A DNA stretch of 64,000 nt from Schleiferia thermophila (GTDB lineage: Bacteria; Bacteroidota; Bacteroidia; Flavobacteriales; Schleiferiaceae): contig NZ_QPJS01000001.1 of the NCBI RefSeq assembly GCF_003337435.1, positions 140,513 through 204,512 on the forward strand. The letters are read 5' to 3'. Position 1 is the stretch's first letter, and each line of letters opens with the position of its first letter. This document shows, one piece after another, positions 8,371 to 16,481 of this stretch. A program made the position numbers and the translations under genes. The notes below the pieces were generated by a model that saw only the letters and a program-made list of their open reading frames with translations, ran no database searches and had not been told where the DNA came from.

Positions 8371-8397
8371 TGTGGTAAAGGTTTAAGATTTCGGGTG

Positions 8398-8428
8398 CAA
8401 ATAAATGAACTAGTAATGGATTAGACAA
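8398..8428 (-). promoter_or_regulatory. Putative Bacteroidota-type promoter of the acpP operon
   Basis: On the minus strand a TTG (plus-strand 8426-8428) is followed after 20 bases by TTTATTTG (8398-8405), a one-mismatch version of TAnnTTTG. The spacing fits the -33/-7 architecture of the primary sigma factor in this phylum. The acpP ATG follows 28 bases later. Confidence 0.45.
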
Positions 8429-8551
8429 AAAATTGATGTAGGCTATGGAAGTGGTCTAATAGTCTTTATTTCTTTGATAATTACCTCTTTGATAGTCAGT
8501 AAGAAGTCTACAAAATGACAACAAAATGAAAACTGAGATTAAATGTGAGAG

Positions 8552-9421
8552 TTAATTTATGGCTTTGTGCTTTCGGTTGAAAAAGAATATCATTAGTCCT
8601 CCTGTGAGAAACATTATCAGGGAGTACAGAGCTGGCGCTACGGTCATGGCCGGATTTTTCAGCAAGGTAGCGGTAATTACGATGCCCAAGGTGCCGTTTT
8701 GAATTCCGGATTCAATGATGACAGAGATTTTATCTTCGGTGCTAAGTCCAGCCATCAGACCGGCGATCCAACCGATCAGCATGGTAGCCAGGTTGAGCAG
8801 AAGGGCGGCAAGGCCTGCAGTGCGAATGTATTCGGGTAGATTTTCGCGTTCTTTAAGAATAGCAGCAAGGACGATCAAAGCAAAAACGACAGCTGAGAAA
8901 ATACGCATGGGCCTGTCTGCCCTTGACGCAAATTGAGGAGCTTTATATCGAATCAGCATGCCAATTGAAACTGGAAGGAGTGTGATGCCAAATATTTGAA
9001 TCATAGTGGTGCCTACCGGCAACCTGATTTCGGCTGTCTGGGACATGAAATGAGACAAACTAAGGTTGACAATCAAGGGAATGGTAAAAATGGTAATCAC
9101 GCTGGTGATGGCTGTAAGGGTGATGGATAGTGCTGTATTTCCACGGCTCAGGTGAGTGATCAGATTGCTGGTGACACCTCCGGGGCAGGCCGCCAGCACC
9201 ATTAAACCAACAGCTAATTCGGGTGAAACAGGAACGAATGTAACGACCAAAAATCCAATAACAGGCAGTAAAATTACCTGATTCAGAAGACCTGTGGCTA
9301 CAGATTTGGGAAATCTGACAATCCGGGTAAAATCGTCCGGTGTAAGGCTCAGACCCAGGCCTAGCATGATGGCAGCCAGAGATAAAGGCAGGAATACTTC
9401 TGTAAGTACATTTGTTTGCAT
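8552..9421 (-). CDS. Bile acid:sodium symporter (BASS) family transporter
   Basis: This hydrophobic protein of about 289 residues has roughly nine to ten predicted membrane segments. The family patterns LMVLAACPGGVTSNLITHL and ESGIQNGTLGIVI are present, typical of sodium-coupled BASS carriers. Substrates in bacteria include bile acids, pantothenate and other organic acids, and the substrate here cannot be read from the sequence. I chose the ATG at 9421 (MQTNVL) because the in-frame upstream start is a TTG in poorly conserved sequence. The photolyase gene ends 75 bases upstream on the same strand, so the two may be cotranscribed. Confidence 0.88.
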   Translation of the reverse strand: MQTNVLTEVFLPLSLAAIMLGLGLSLTPDDFTRIVRFPKSVATGLLNQVILLPVIGFLVVTFVPVSPELAVGLMVLAACPGGVTSNLITHLSRGNTALSITLTAITSVITIFTIPLIVNLSLSHFMSQTAEIRLPVGTTMIQIFGITLLPVSIGMLIRYKAPQFASRADRPMRIFSAVVFALIVLAAILKERENLPEYIRTAGLAALLLNLATMLIGWIAGLMAGLSTEDKISVIIESGIQNGTLGIVITATLLKNPAMTVAPALYSLIMFLTGGLMIFFFNRKHKAIN

Positions 9422-9496
9422 AGCGGATTCTTTACGCACAAAGAAAGTGTTGATCAGCTTGTAATGCAATTCTTTGTCCGCTACATGTGCCGGACC

Positions 9497-10997
9497 TCAG
9501 TTGAGAAGATTGTCTGTTCGCTGGTCAATGTTTCGGGTCGAAGTAGTGTGGCGGGCAAGTATTCTTTGGCTTTCTTTTACTACAGCGGGCCATTTTTGTG
9601 CCTGGTGCAGAAGTTCCTGGGCCTTCTTGTACGCAATCCCAAGGTCGAGTATAGGTTTTGGGTAGTCTGCGCCATATTTAAAATTGTACAGCATTTCATC
9701 CATGGGCATGGTTTTCCATGGCTCAATGGCCAGCGGAGCTGGAAGCTCAGCCAGTTCAGGTACCCATTTTTTTATAAATGCAGCCTTAGGGTCGTGGTCC
9801 AGAGCTTGTTTTACAGGATTGTATATGCGTATGGTATTGATACCCGTCACTCCGGCCTGCATCTGAAACTGCGGATAGTGAATGCCGGGTTCGAAGTCGA
9901 TAAATTGTCTGGCCAAATGATGGACACCCTCTCTCCAATCGTGGAGCATGTAGTGGCAAAAAAAGGATACCAGCATGGCCCGCATTCTAAAATTGAGATA
10001 ACCAGTCTGGTTAAGACAGCGCATGCATGCATCTACCAATGGGATACCGGTGGTGCCTTCCATCCATGCTTTGATATGAGAAGGGTTGCTTTGGTAAGGG
10101 AAATCGAGATATCCTCTGTTAACGGGTTCAAATTCCATCCTGTCTTCGGATTCGAACTTTTGAATAAAGTGGCAATGCCAATGCAGCCGGCTGATAAATG
10201 CCCGCAGCGGAAATTTGACAGTGTCTTCGGATTGGTACTTTTTGATGGCAAGTTGATAGACTCTTCGCAAACTTACACATCCCCACGCTATGTAGGCCGA
10301 AAGACGGCTACAGCTTTGTCTGCTCTCTTCCGGTTTTGAAATATGTCTGCTGTAGGACGTGTAGCGACTTTGCAGAAGGGATTCCAACTGAAACAAAGCC
10401 TGCGACTCCCCCGGTGATTGAAACTGTGAGGAATATGCTGTCCAGCTTTTTATCAAATGTTCAGGTAGAGAGAATGGATTTTCGAAATTTACCCAGCCGC
10501 CATCGTATGTGGAAAGTCCGGGATCTTCTTCTGGTTTGTGCATAAACTCCTTCCATTTCCTGTCCCAGTCTTTGCGGTGGGTAAGGCCTCTGATGACGCC
10601 AAATTGCCTGTACTCTTGCCAATGAATACCCTTATGACGAAAAAAATCTTTCAATAGAAGATCTCGCTGATATGTTAACTGTACACCGGTCTCCTGATGC
10701 GAATGGACAGAAACTATAGCCAAATTCTCCGAAAGATGTGCAAAAATCTCTCGACAATCGCCAAAGCATAGTTCACACCGGATGCCAGCGGCCATCAGCT
10801 TTTGTTTTATTTCCAGTGCACTGAGAAATTCAAAGGCAAAATGCCTCTGGCTGTAGTCTGGATGCAGGATAAGATTTGGCTCGGCTATCCAAGATGACCA
10901 AAACGGTATGCTTAGAACGTATGGCCTGAGCAAGTGGTTTGTGGTCGTGAATGCGAAAATCTCTTTTCAGCCAGACTATTGAAATATGTTTTTCCAA
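9497..10997 (-). CDS. Cryptochrome/deoxyribodipyrimidine photolyase, apparently frameshifted near the N-terminus
   Basis: This flavoprotein family repairs pyrimidine dimers in light or senses blue light. The long frame ending at 9497 encodes a partial antenna domain and the complete FAD-binding domain ([47 protein letters not shown]). It has no good start: the first start-like codon, TTG at 10933, would remove the N-terminus. The missing piece, [18 protein letters not shown], a canonical photolyase beginning, is present in another frame upstream and opens with TTG at 10997. A single-base shift between about 10885 and 10925 would join them. Either the gene is disabled or the sequence has an indel error. 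msrA is divergent, starting at 11070. Confidence 0.85.
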
Positions 10998-11069
10998 TCA
11001 AGCGTTTTTACATTCACATACTCAAACCAATGCAGGTGCACACCTGTTTAGAAAAAACAAAAAAAGACA

Positions 11070-11633
11070 ATGGCTGTTATGCGGAATGTTTTTCTGATGA
11101 TTTTTGCGGCAATTCATATGGTAAGTGGACAGAAAATGAATGACGACAAATACCAGAGAGCCATCCTGGCGTCAGGTTGCTTTTGGGGCACGGAGTATCA
11201 CCTGAAGCGGATTCCCGGAGTGATCAGCACACGCTGCGGATATACCGGCGGACATGTGCCCAATCCCACATACAAACAAGTATGCACAGGTACTACCGGG
11301 CATGCCGAAGCAGTAGAAGTGGTTTACGACCCTACTCAGGTAAGTTTCGAAACCATTTGCAAAGTGTTTTTTGAAACTCATGATCCCGGACAACTCAACA
11401 GACAAGGGCCCGACATCGGTCACCAGTACCGCAGCGCTGTTTTCTACTTAAACGAAGAGCAAAAGCGTATAACCGAAAAGCTAATTGCCATCCTCAGAGA
11501 GAAAGGACATAAAGTAGTAACTAAATTAACCCCGGCTGGAGAATTTTATCCGGCCGAAGACTACCATCAAAATTATTACGACACCAAAGGCACTACGCCC
11601 TATTGTCATTTTTATGTAAAAAAGTTTGATTAA
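11070..11633 (+). CDS. msrA: Peptide-methionine (S)-S-oxide reductase
   Basis: This enzyme reduces the S-epimer of methionine sulfoxide in oxidised proteins. The catalytic GCFWGTE motif, the GYTGG segment, GHAEAVEVVYDP and the THDPGQLNRQGPDIGHQYRS block are all clear. The first 22 residues (MRNVFLMIFAAIHMVSG core) look like a signal peptide, so the enzyme may be exported. If translation starts at the internal Met at 11136, the protein would be cytoplasmic. No MsrB domain or neighbour is visible. Its position opposite the photolyase groups two damage-repair functions. Confidence 0.95.
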   Translation: MAVMRNVFLMIFAAIHMVSGQKMNDDKYQRAILASGCFWGTEYHLKRIPGVISTRCGYTGGHVPNPTYKQVCTGTTGHAEAVEVVYDPTQVSFETICKVFFETHDPGQLNRQGPDIGHQYRSAVFYLNEEQKRITEKLIAILREKGHKVVTKLTPAGEFYPAEDYHQNYYDTKGTTPYCHFYVKKFD

Positions 11634-11700
11634 TCCACAGCGGTGGAATGAATTTGTTAAAAATGCGAATCGCATCAGGTAATAGCTGATTAAAATGTGT

Positions 11701-11708
11701 TACCTTTG
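11701..11708 (+). promoter_or_regulatory. Putative -7 box for yceD-rpmF (TAccTTTG)
   Basis: This is an exact TAnnTTTG match 61 bases before the yceD-like start, in the gap after msrA. No convincing -33 TTG is seen at the usual distance. Confidence 0.45.
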
Positions 11709-11769
11709 CGGGCTCTGAAATCCATGTAGTAAAACATTTCACTCAACTCAAAGACAACTATTTGCAAAG

Positions 11770-12336
11770 ATGATGAGAAAAGATGAACGCTGGCTTAGAG
11801 AGTTCGACATTCCATTTGTCGGAATGAAGCTTGGTGTTCATCAATTCGAATACGATTTAACCGACGATTTTTTCTCGCACTATCCGGAGCAGGAGTTTCG
11901 CAATCCCAGGCTTAAAAGTTTGGTCAATTTTGAAAAAAAAACCAACATGCTGCTGATTGATTTCAAAGTCAGTGGAGTGGTAGAAGTCGATTGCGATATA
12001 AGCACCGAACCTTTTGACCTGGAAATTAACGGTGTCTGGCATTTGATCGTAAAGTTCGGAGTAGAAAATACACCCGAAGAGGATGGGGTGATGACGTTAA
12101 AACACGAAGAGCACACCATCAATATTTCGCAATTTATCTACGAGACAGCAGTTCTGGCTGTACCCTTGCAAAAAATTCACCCAGGCGTGAAGGACGGTTC
12201 TCTGGACAATGAAGTATTGCGAAGGCTTGCCGAGCTGAGAGTGGAGACCTTACCCGGCGAACCTCAAGCAGAGCCCGATAACGCCCATGATCCCCGCTGG
12301 GACAAATTAAAAGACTTGTACAACAAATTAAATTAG
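11770..12336 (+). CDS. DUF177 (YceD) family protein
   Basis: The 188-residue protein lies directly upstream of rpmF with an eight-base gap, the classic yceD-rpmF arrangement. The core shows the family pattern [14 protein letters not shown] followed by an acidic segment and conserved hydrophobic strands. In plants and E. coli, YceD-type proteins are linked to 23S rRNA accumulation and ribosome assembly; that role is inferred here. It has no signal peptide or membrane segment. A -7 box at 11701 may drive both genes. Confidence 0.88.
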   Translation: MMRKDERWLREFDIPFVGMKLGVHQFEYDLTDDFFSHYPEQEFRNPRLKSLVNFEKKTNMLLIDFKVSGVVEVDCDISTEPFDLEINGVWHLIVKFGVENTPEEDGVMTLKHEEHTINISQFIYETAVLAVPLQKIHPGVKDGSLDNEVLRRLAELRVETLPGEPQAEPDNAHDPRWDKLKDLYNKLN

Positions 12337-12344
12337 AATACACC

Positions 12345-12536
12345 ATGGCACATCCCAAGCGCAGACAGTCAAAAACCCGCAGAGACAAGCGCAGAACACA
12401 CTACAAGGCTGAAGTACCAACCATAGCCGTATGCAATGTAACCGGCGAAGCTCACCTCTGGCACAGAGCATACTGGCATGAAGACAAACTGTACTACAAG
12501 GGTAAGGTACTGCTCGATAAGTCAGCTACTACATAG
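12345..12536 (+). CDS. rpmF: 50S ribosomal protein L32, without the zinc-ribbon cysteines
   Basis: The 63-residue protein begins with the L32 signature [19 protein letters not shown]. Many L32 proteins carry two CxxC pairs that bind zinc. Here only one cysteine remains (Cys30), followed by [19 protein letters not shown]. The protein therefore looks like the zinc-independent form, which I believe several Bacteroidota share. It is cotranscribed with the upstream YceD-like gene. Confidence 0.96.
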   Translation: MAHPKRRQSKTRRDKRRTHYKAEVPTIAVCNVTGEAHLWHRAYWHEDKLYYKGKVLLDKSATT

Positions 12537-12562
12537 CAGTATACCCATTTGACTATTACCAG

Positions 12563-12582
12563 GCCGGCTATAAGCCGGCTTT
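12563..12582. terminator. Hairpin between rpmF and a convergent gene
   Basis: GCCGGCT at 12563-12569 pairs with AGCCGGC at 12573-12579 across a three-base loop, followed by only three T. It sits between convergent genes and may end rpmF transcription. Confidence 0.5.
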
Positions 12583-12600
12583 CGCCGTTTTGAGGCAGAT

Positions 12601-12876
12601 TTATTTGCTTTCTTCCCATTCGCTGGTGTGGGAAAATTTCAGATGTGTATTGTCTTGATACCATTGGTTTTCATACGATACCGGGGGTACATAAGCTTTG
12701 TCCCGCAATATCAGATAGACCAGCCATATCAGTACAAGGGGCGATATCGAAAACAAAAACATCCCCAAAGCATAATATCCACTCAAATAAAAAACAGGAC
12801 TTAGGATGCCGCACAACAGGTGAAGAAATGCGACTGGAATAATTTTTTTCATTTTACTTTTTTTTTTAACAACCAT
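12601..12876 (-). CDS. Small two-helix membrane protein of unknown function
   Basis: The 91-residue protein has a basic N-terminus (KKKSKMKK) and two hydrophobic helices (about 12-34 and 36-57), then a charged tail rich in Tyr, Trp and Glu. I do not recognise the family. The hydrophobic pattern and positive N-terminus suggest an inner-membrane protein with its tail in the cytoplasm. A second ATG at 12852 (MKKIIPV) is an equally good start. It converges on rpmF and has no operon partner. Confidence 0.6.
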   Translation of the reverse strand: MVVKKKSKMKKIIPVAFLHLLCGILSPVFYLSGYYALGMFLFSISPLVLIWLVYLILRDKAYVPPVSYENQWYQDNTHLKFSHTSEWEESK

Positions 12877-13031
12877 CGGTCTTGCAGTGTTTTACTGCAT
12901 TGATAATAAAATAAAGTAATTGCTTTTTATACTTTGGTACCATAGATGTAGAAAAAGAATCGCTTTGGCCTGATGAACTATTGCCTGTTTTCAGTCACGG
13001 AACAATCTATTTTTGCCAAAAAGAAAGGTAC

Positions 13032-14273
13032 ATGCTGAAATTTGGGATCATTCGAGAAGGAAAAAATCCACCAGACAGACGCACTCCCCTCACCCCGGGT
13101 CAAGTGAGGCTGTTAATGGATAAGTTCCAAGTTGAGTTCTATGTGCAATCGAGTCCATACCGCGCTTTCAGTGACGACGAATACCGGGAAAGAGGTATCC
13201 CAGTGACTGAAGACCTTAGCATGTGTGATGTGATTCTGGGAGTAAAGGAAGTACCTGTCGACATGCTGATACCCGAAAAGACGTACATCTTTTTTAGCCA
13301 TACTATTAAAAAACAACCCTACAACCGACAGATGCTTCAGGAAATACTCAGGCGAAAAATCCGATTGATCGATTATGAAACCATGGTTGATGCCAAAGGA
13401 AAAAGATTGGTCGGTTTTGGCAAATATGCCGGTATTGTGGGAGCTTACAACGGATTGAAAGCTTACGGATTGCTGAGCAATGCCTACCATCTGAAGCCCG
13501 CTTATCAGTGTTTTGACCTGGCAGAAATGCTCGATGAGCTTACCAAAATTCAATTGCCAGTAGATTTTAAAATAGCTATCACAGGTACCGGAAGAGTTTG
13601 CGAGGGTGTCATTGAAATAATGAGGGCAGCCGATATCGAACAAGTATCCCCTTATGAATATGTTTTTAGGGATCACACCCAGCCGGTATTTGCCGTGATA
13701 AAACCCACACAGTATTACAAGCGCAAAGACGGCAAGGTGGCCCGGAAATCTGAAATTTACGACAATCCGATTGGATATGAAAGCGATTTCCTGCATTTTG
13801 CCAGAGAATCTGACCTGTACATCACCGCACATTATTGGGACAATAGGGCCCCATATATTCTTACCAATGAAATGCTGCTAGATCCTTTTTGCCGCATAAA
13901 GGTGGTAGCTGATATCAGCTGCGATATTGGAGGACCTATAGCATGTACCCTCCGACCATCGACCATCGAAAATCCGATCTATGCCTACGATCCTGCCAGC
14001 CGAAGTGAAGTACCGCTTAACACCCCCAACAGTATTGCGGTAATGGCAGTAGATAATCTGCCGTGTGAGCTGCCGCGCGATGCCAGCGAAGGTTTTGGCA
14101 AGGAACTGATGGATAAAATTTTTTCTGAATTGCTAAAATCTCATTCCCCCATTATCGAAAGGGCCACTATCACCCTGCCTGAAGGCGTGTTGGCCCAGCG
14201 CTATGAGTATCTTGCCGATTATGTAAGCCAGGAATCCGACCTGGAAGTGTCCACCGGACAAAATTCAAAATAA
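13032..14273 (+). CDS. Saccharopine dehydrogenase/lysine-ketoglutarate reductase-like NAD(P)-dependent protein
   Basis: About 413 residues from the ATG at 13032 (MLKFGIIREGK). The N-terminus matches the alanine dehydrogenase/transhydrogenase N-terminal fold (IIREGKNPPDRRTPLTPGQ). A Rossmann motif (AITGTGRVCEGVIEIM) follows, then the ADISCDIGGPIACTLRPSTI segment typical of lysine-ketoglutarate reductases. Enzymes of this group condense lysine with 2-oxoglutarate or split saccharopine. The exact reaction is inferred from the family. An upstream in-frame extension (from 12981) is possible but poorly supported. Confidence 0.8.
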   Translation: MLKFGIIREGKNPPDRRTPLTPGQVRLLMDKFQVEFYVQSSPYRAFSDDEYRERGIPVTEDLSMCDVILGVKEVPVDMLIPEKTYIFFSHTIKKQPYNRQMLQEILRRKIRLIDYETMVDAKGKRLVGFGKYAGIVGAYNGLKAYGLLSNAYHLKPAYQCFDLAEMLDELTKIQLPVDFKIAITGTGRVCEGVIEIMRAADIEQVSPYEYVFRDHTQPVFAVIKPTQYYKRKDGKVARKSEIYDNPIGYESDFLHFARESDLYITAHYWDNRAPYILTNEMLLDPFCRIKVVADISCDIGGPIACTLRPSTIENPIYAYDPASRSEVPLNTPNSIAVMAVDNLPCELPRDASEGFGKELMDKIFSELLKSHSPIIERATITLPEGVLAQRYEYLADYVSQESDLEVSTGQNSK

Positions 14274-14710
14274 ACATGCTTCCAATTACTTCATTTGGTT
14301 GAATTGATAAGTTCCCATTCGAAATTTTTCTACCCTCTTTGGCATCCAGATGAGCTTTGCATTGCATGGATTGAATACTGCTTTCTTCACCACGGATATC
14401 ACAGTTGCGAACAGGCAGGGCACTTTCTTTTCGAAATTCAGCTGTATCGATTCAAGTATTAAAGTTTTATTTCTTTTTTGAATTACTCCTGTATGGGACC
14501 AATTGATTTACACATACAATTCTTCAACATTGAAAAAACTTTTAGCTATCGATTTAGATGGTAAGAAATCCTGAATGCAAACACCGGTTGCATACTATGT
14601 ATTTGATAAAGTCAGTCGCCATTATAGGCCTGATTGTATCTTTTAGACACTGTTTGCTCTTGCTTTCGTAACGACAAATTTTAATACCTTGCAGCGCTTA
14701 AAATCAGTGT
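14274..14710. other. Intergenic stretch, nothing recognised
   Basis: This is a 437-bp AT-rich gap between two plus-strand genes. No reading frame, tRNA or strong hairpin was recognised. A weak TACCTTGC near 14683 resembles a -7 box for the downstream synthase but misses the consensus. Confidence 0.5.
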
Positions 14711-15724
14711 ATGTATCGTTCAAAGATTTCAGGTATAGGTCATTATGTACCAGAAAATGTCGTCACAAACCATGACCTGGCAAAAATGATGGACACCAGC
14801 GATGAATGGATAATAGAAAGGACTGGCATCAAAGAGCGAAGATTTGTAAAACCCGGCGATGGCAATACTCCTTCAAGCATGGGAACCAAAGCAGCCCTTC
14901 AGGCGATGGAGCGGGCCGGTATTACACCAGATGATATTGATTTTATCATTTTTGCTACTTTGAGTCCTGATTATTACTTCCCCGGACCGGGTGTGCTGGT
15001 GCAGGAGCAGCTTGGTATCAGAGAGGTCGGTGCGCTGGATGTGCGCAATCAGTGCAGTGGTTTTGTATATGCATTGAGTGTGGCAGACCAGTTTATAAAG
15101 ACCGGTATGTATCGCAACATCCTCGTCATCGGGTCTGAACTACATAGTGGAGGACTCGATTTTACCGATAGAGGCCGCAATGTAAGCGTGATTTTTGGCG
15201 ATGGGGCTGGAGATGTAGTGGTATCACGTGCAGCCGACGACGAACCGGGAGGAATTCTCTCCACTCATTTACACTCAGAGGGAAAATATGCCAAAGAATT
15301 GGCTGTGACCGCTCCTAATTCAAGCCGGTGGATACCTCAGATCATCAAAGAAAATGATCCGGAAGACGCATCGTATTATCCCTACATGAATGGCAATTTT
15401 GTCTTTAAACACGCCGTAGTACGTTTTTCAGAGGTAATTCAGGAAGCACTCGAGGCCAATGGACATGCTCCAAATGACATTGATTTGCTTATACCTCACC
15501 AGGCCAATCTCCGGATCAGCCAATACTTACAGCAAAAAATGGGATTGGCCGACCATCAGGTATACAACAACATCATGAGATATGGCAATACCACAGCAGC
15601 CAGTATTCCCATAGCTATGAGCGAAGCCTGGGCTGAAGGTCGTATCCGACCAGGTAACCTGATTTGTCTGGCAGCTTTTGGCAGTGGCTTTACCTGGGCT
15701 TCGGCGTTAATACGCTGGATATAA
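14711..15724 (+). CDS. 3-oxoacyl-ACP synthase III (FabH-type) family protein
   Basis: The 337 residues have the FabH Cys-His-Asn triad: Cys115 in NQCSGFVYAL, His263 in IPHQANLRI and Asn293 in YGNTTAAS. FabH starts fatty acid synthesis by condensing acyl-CoA with malonyl-ACP. The gene stands alone, away from acpP-fabF, and the genome could hold another FabH, so this copy might serve branched or secondary lipid synthesis. The DEWIIERTGIKERR segment near residue 31 is typical of the family. I do not assign fabH because paralogues are common. Confidence 0.88.
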   Translation: MYRSKISGIGHYVPENVVTNHDLAKMMDTSDEWIIERTGIKERRFVKPGDGNTPSSMGTKAALQAMERAGITPDDIDFIIFATLSPDYYFPGPGVLVQEQLGIREVGALDVRNQCSGFVYALSVADQFIKTGMYRNILVIGSELHSGGLDFTDRGRNVSVIFGDGAGDVVVSRAADDEPGGILSTHLHSEGKYAKELAVTAPNSSRWIPQIIKENDPEDASYYPYMNGNFVFKHAVVRFSEVIQEALEANGHAPNDIDLLIPHQANLRISQYLQQKMGLADHQVYNNIMRYGNTTAASIPIAMSEAWAEGRIRPGNLICLAAFGSGFTWASALIRWI

Positions 15725-15773
15725 ATTTCATACGACCCCGACCAAAGCCCCCTGAGCATTGGTTGCAGGGCAT

Positions 15774-15781
15774 TATCTTTG
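15774..15781 (+). promoter_or_regulatory. Putative -7 box (TAtcTTTG)
   Basis: This is an exact TAnnTTTG match 35 bases before the GTG start of the carboxypeptidase-regulatory-like gene and may serve it and the TonB receptor downstream. Confidence 0.4.
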
Positions 15782-15815
15782 TTCTGACAACTGTGTTATG
15801 TAATCAATTCAACGA

Positions 15816-16472
15816 GTGAAGCATTATTCAATTTTTTTACTGCCACTGCTGGTTTTAATTTCCTGTACCATGCCATCTTATGGGCAAAAGGGAGTCAAAG
15901 CCATTCAAATTTCAGGAGTAGTAATCACGGACGATGATATTCCGCAGTTTATCCCCAATGCCCATATCTTGATTCGAGCTCGGGGCCAGGGCACCATCAG
16001 CAGCAGTGACGGTTTTTTTTCCATAGCTGCCATGCCCGGTGATACCATTTTGTTTAGTTGCATTGGCTTTAAAAGAGAAAAATTCTATGTTTCACCCGAT
16101 CTAAAGGACGAAAAAGGCTATCTGATGACCGTCACGCTGGTACGCGACACGGCCATGCTTCAGGAAGTAACCCTCTATCCTTGGCCGTCGCGCGACAGGT
16201 TGTATACCGAGCTGTTGGCCATGCGACCCAAGACCACCGAGCTCGACATTGCCCAGCGAAACCTGGCACTCGAATCCCTAAAAGACCGCGCCAGAGCCAT
16301 GGGCTTCGATGCTTCTGAGGCAGCAAGATATATGGTACGCCAACAAGAACAAGCCATTTACAATTACAACCGCTACAACGGCCTGGCCAATGGTGGACAG
16401 GCCATGCTCCTGCAGCTTTCCAATCCATTTGCCTGGCTTGAGCTCTTTGAATCCCTAAAAAAGAAAAAGTAA
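15816..16472 (+). CDS. Secreted protein with carboxypeptidase-regulatory-like domain
   Basis: The 218-residue protein has a signal peptide with a possible lipobox (VLISC, Cys17), so it may be a lipoprotein. A beta-sandwich domain of the carboxypeptidase-D regulatory type covers about residues 30-128 (ISGVVITDDD..PNAHILIR...GFFSIAAMPGDTILFSCIGFKRE). The C-terminal 90 residues are Ala/Arg/Gln-rich and probably helical. The start is GTG at 15816. The TonB-dependent receptor follows after nine bases, implying a two-gene envelope operon. The function is not known beyond a likely outer-membrane or periplasmic role. Confidence 0.72.
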   Translation: MKHYSIFLLPLLVLISCTMPSYGQKGVKAIQISGVVITDDDIPQFIPNAHILIRARGQGTISSSDGFFSIAAMPGDTILFSCIGFKREKFYVSPDLKDEKGYLMTVTLVRDTAMLQEVTLYPWPSRDRLYTELLAMRPKTTELDIAQRNLALESLKDRARAMGFDASEAARYMVRQQEQAIYNYNRYNGLANGGQAMLLQLSNPFAWLELFESLKKKK

Positions 16473-16481
16473 ATCCACACA

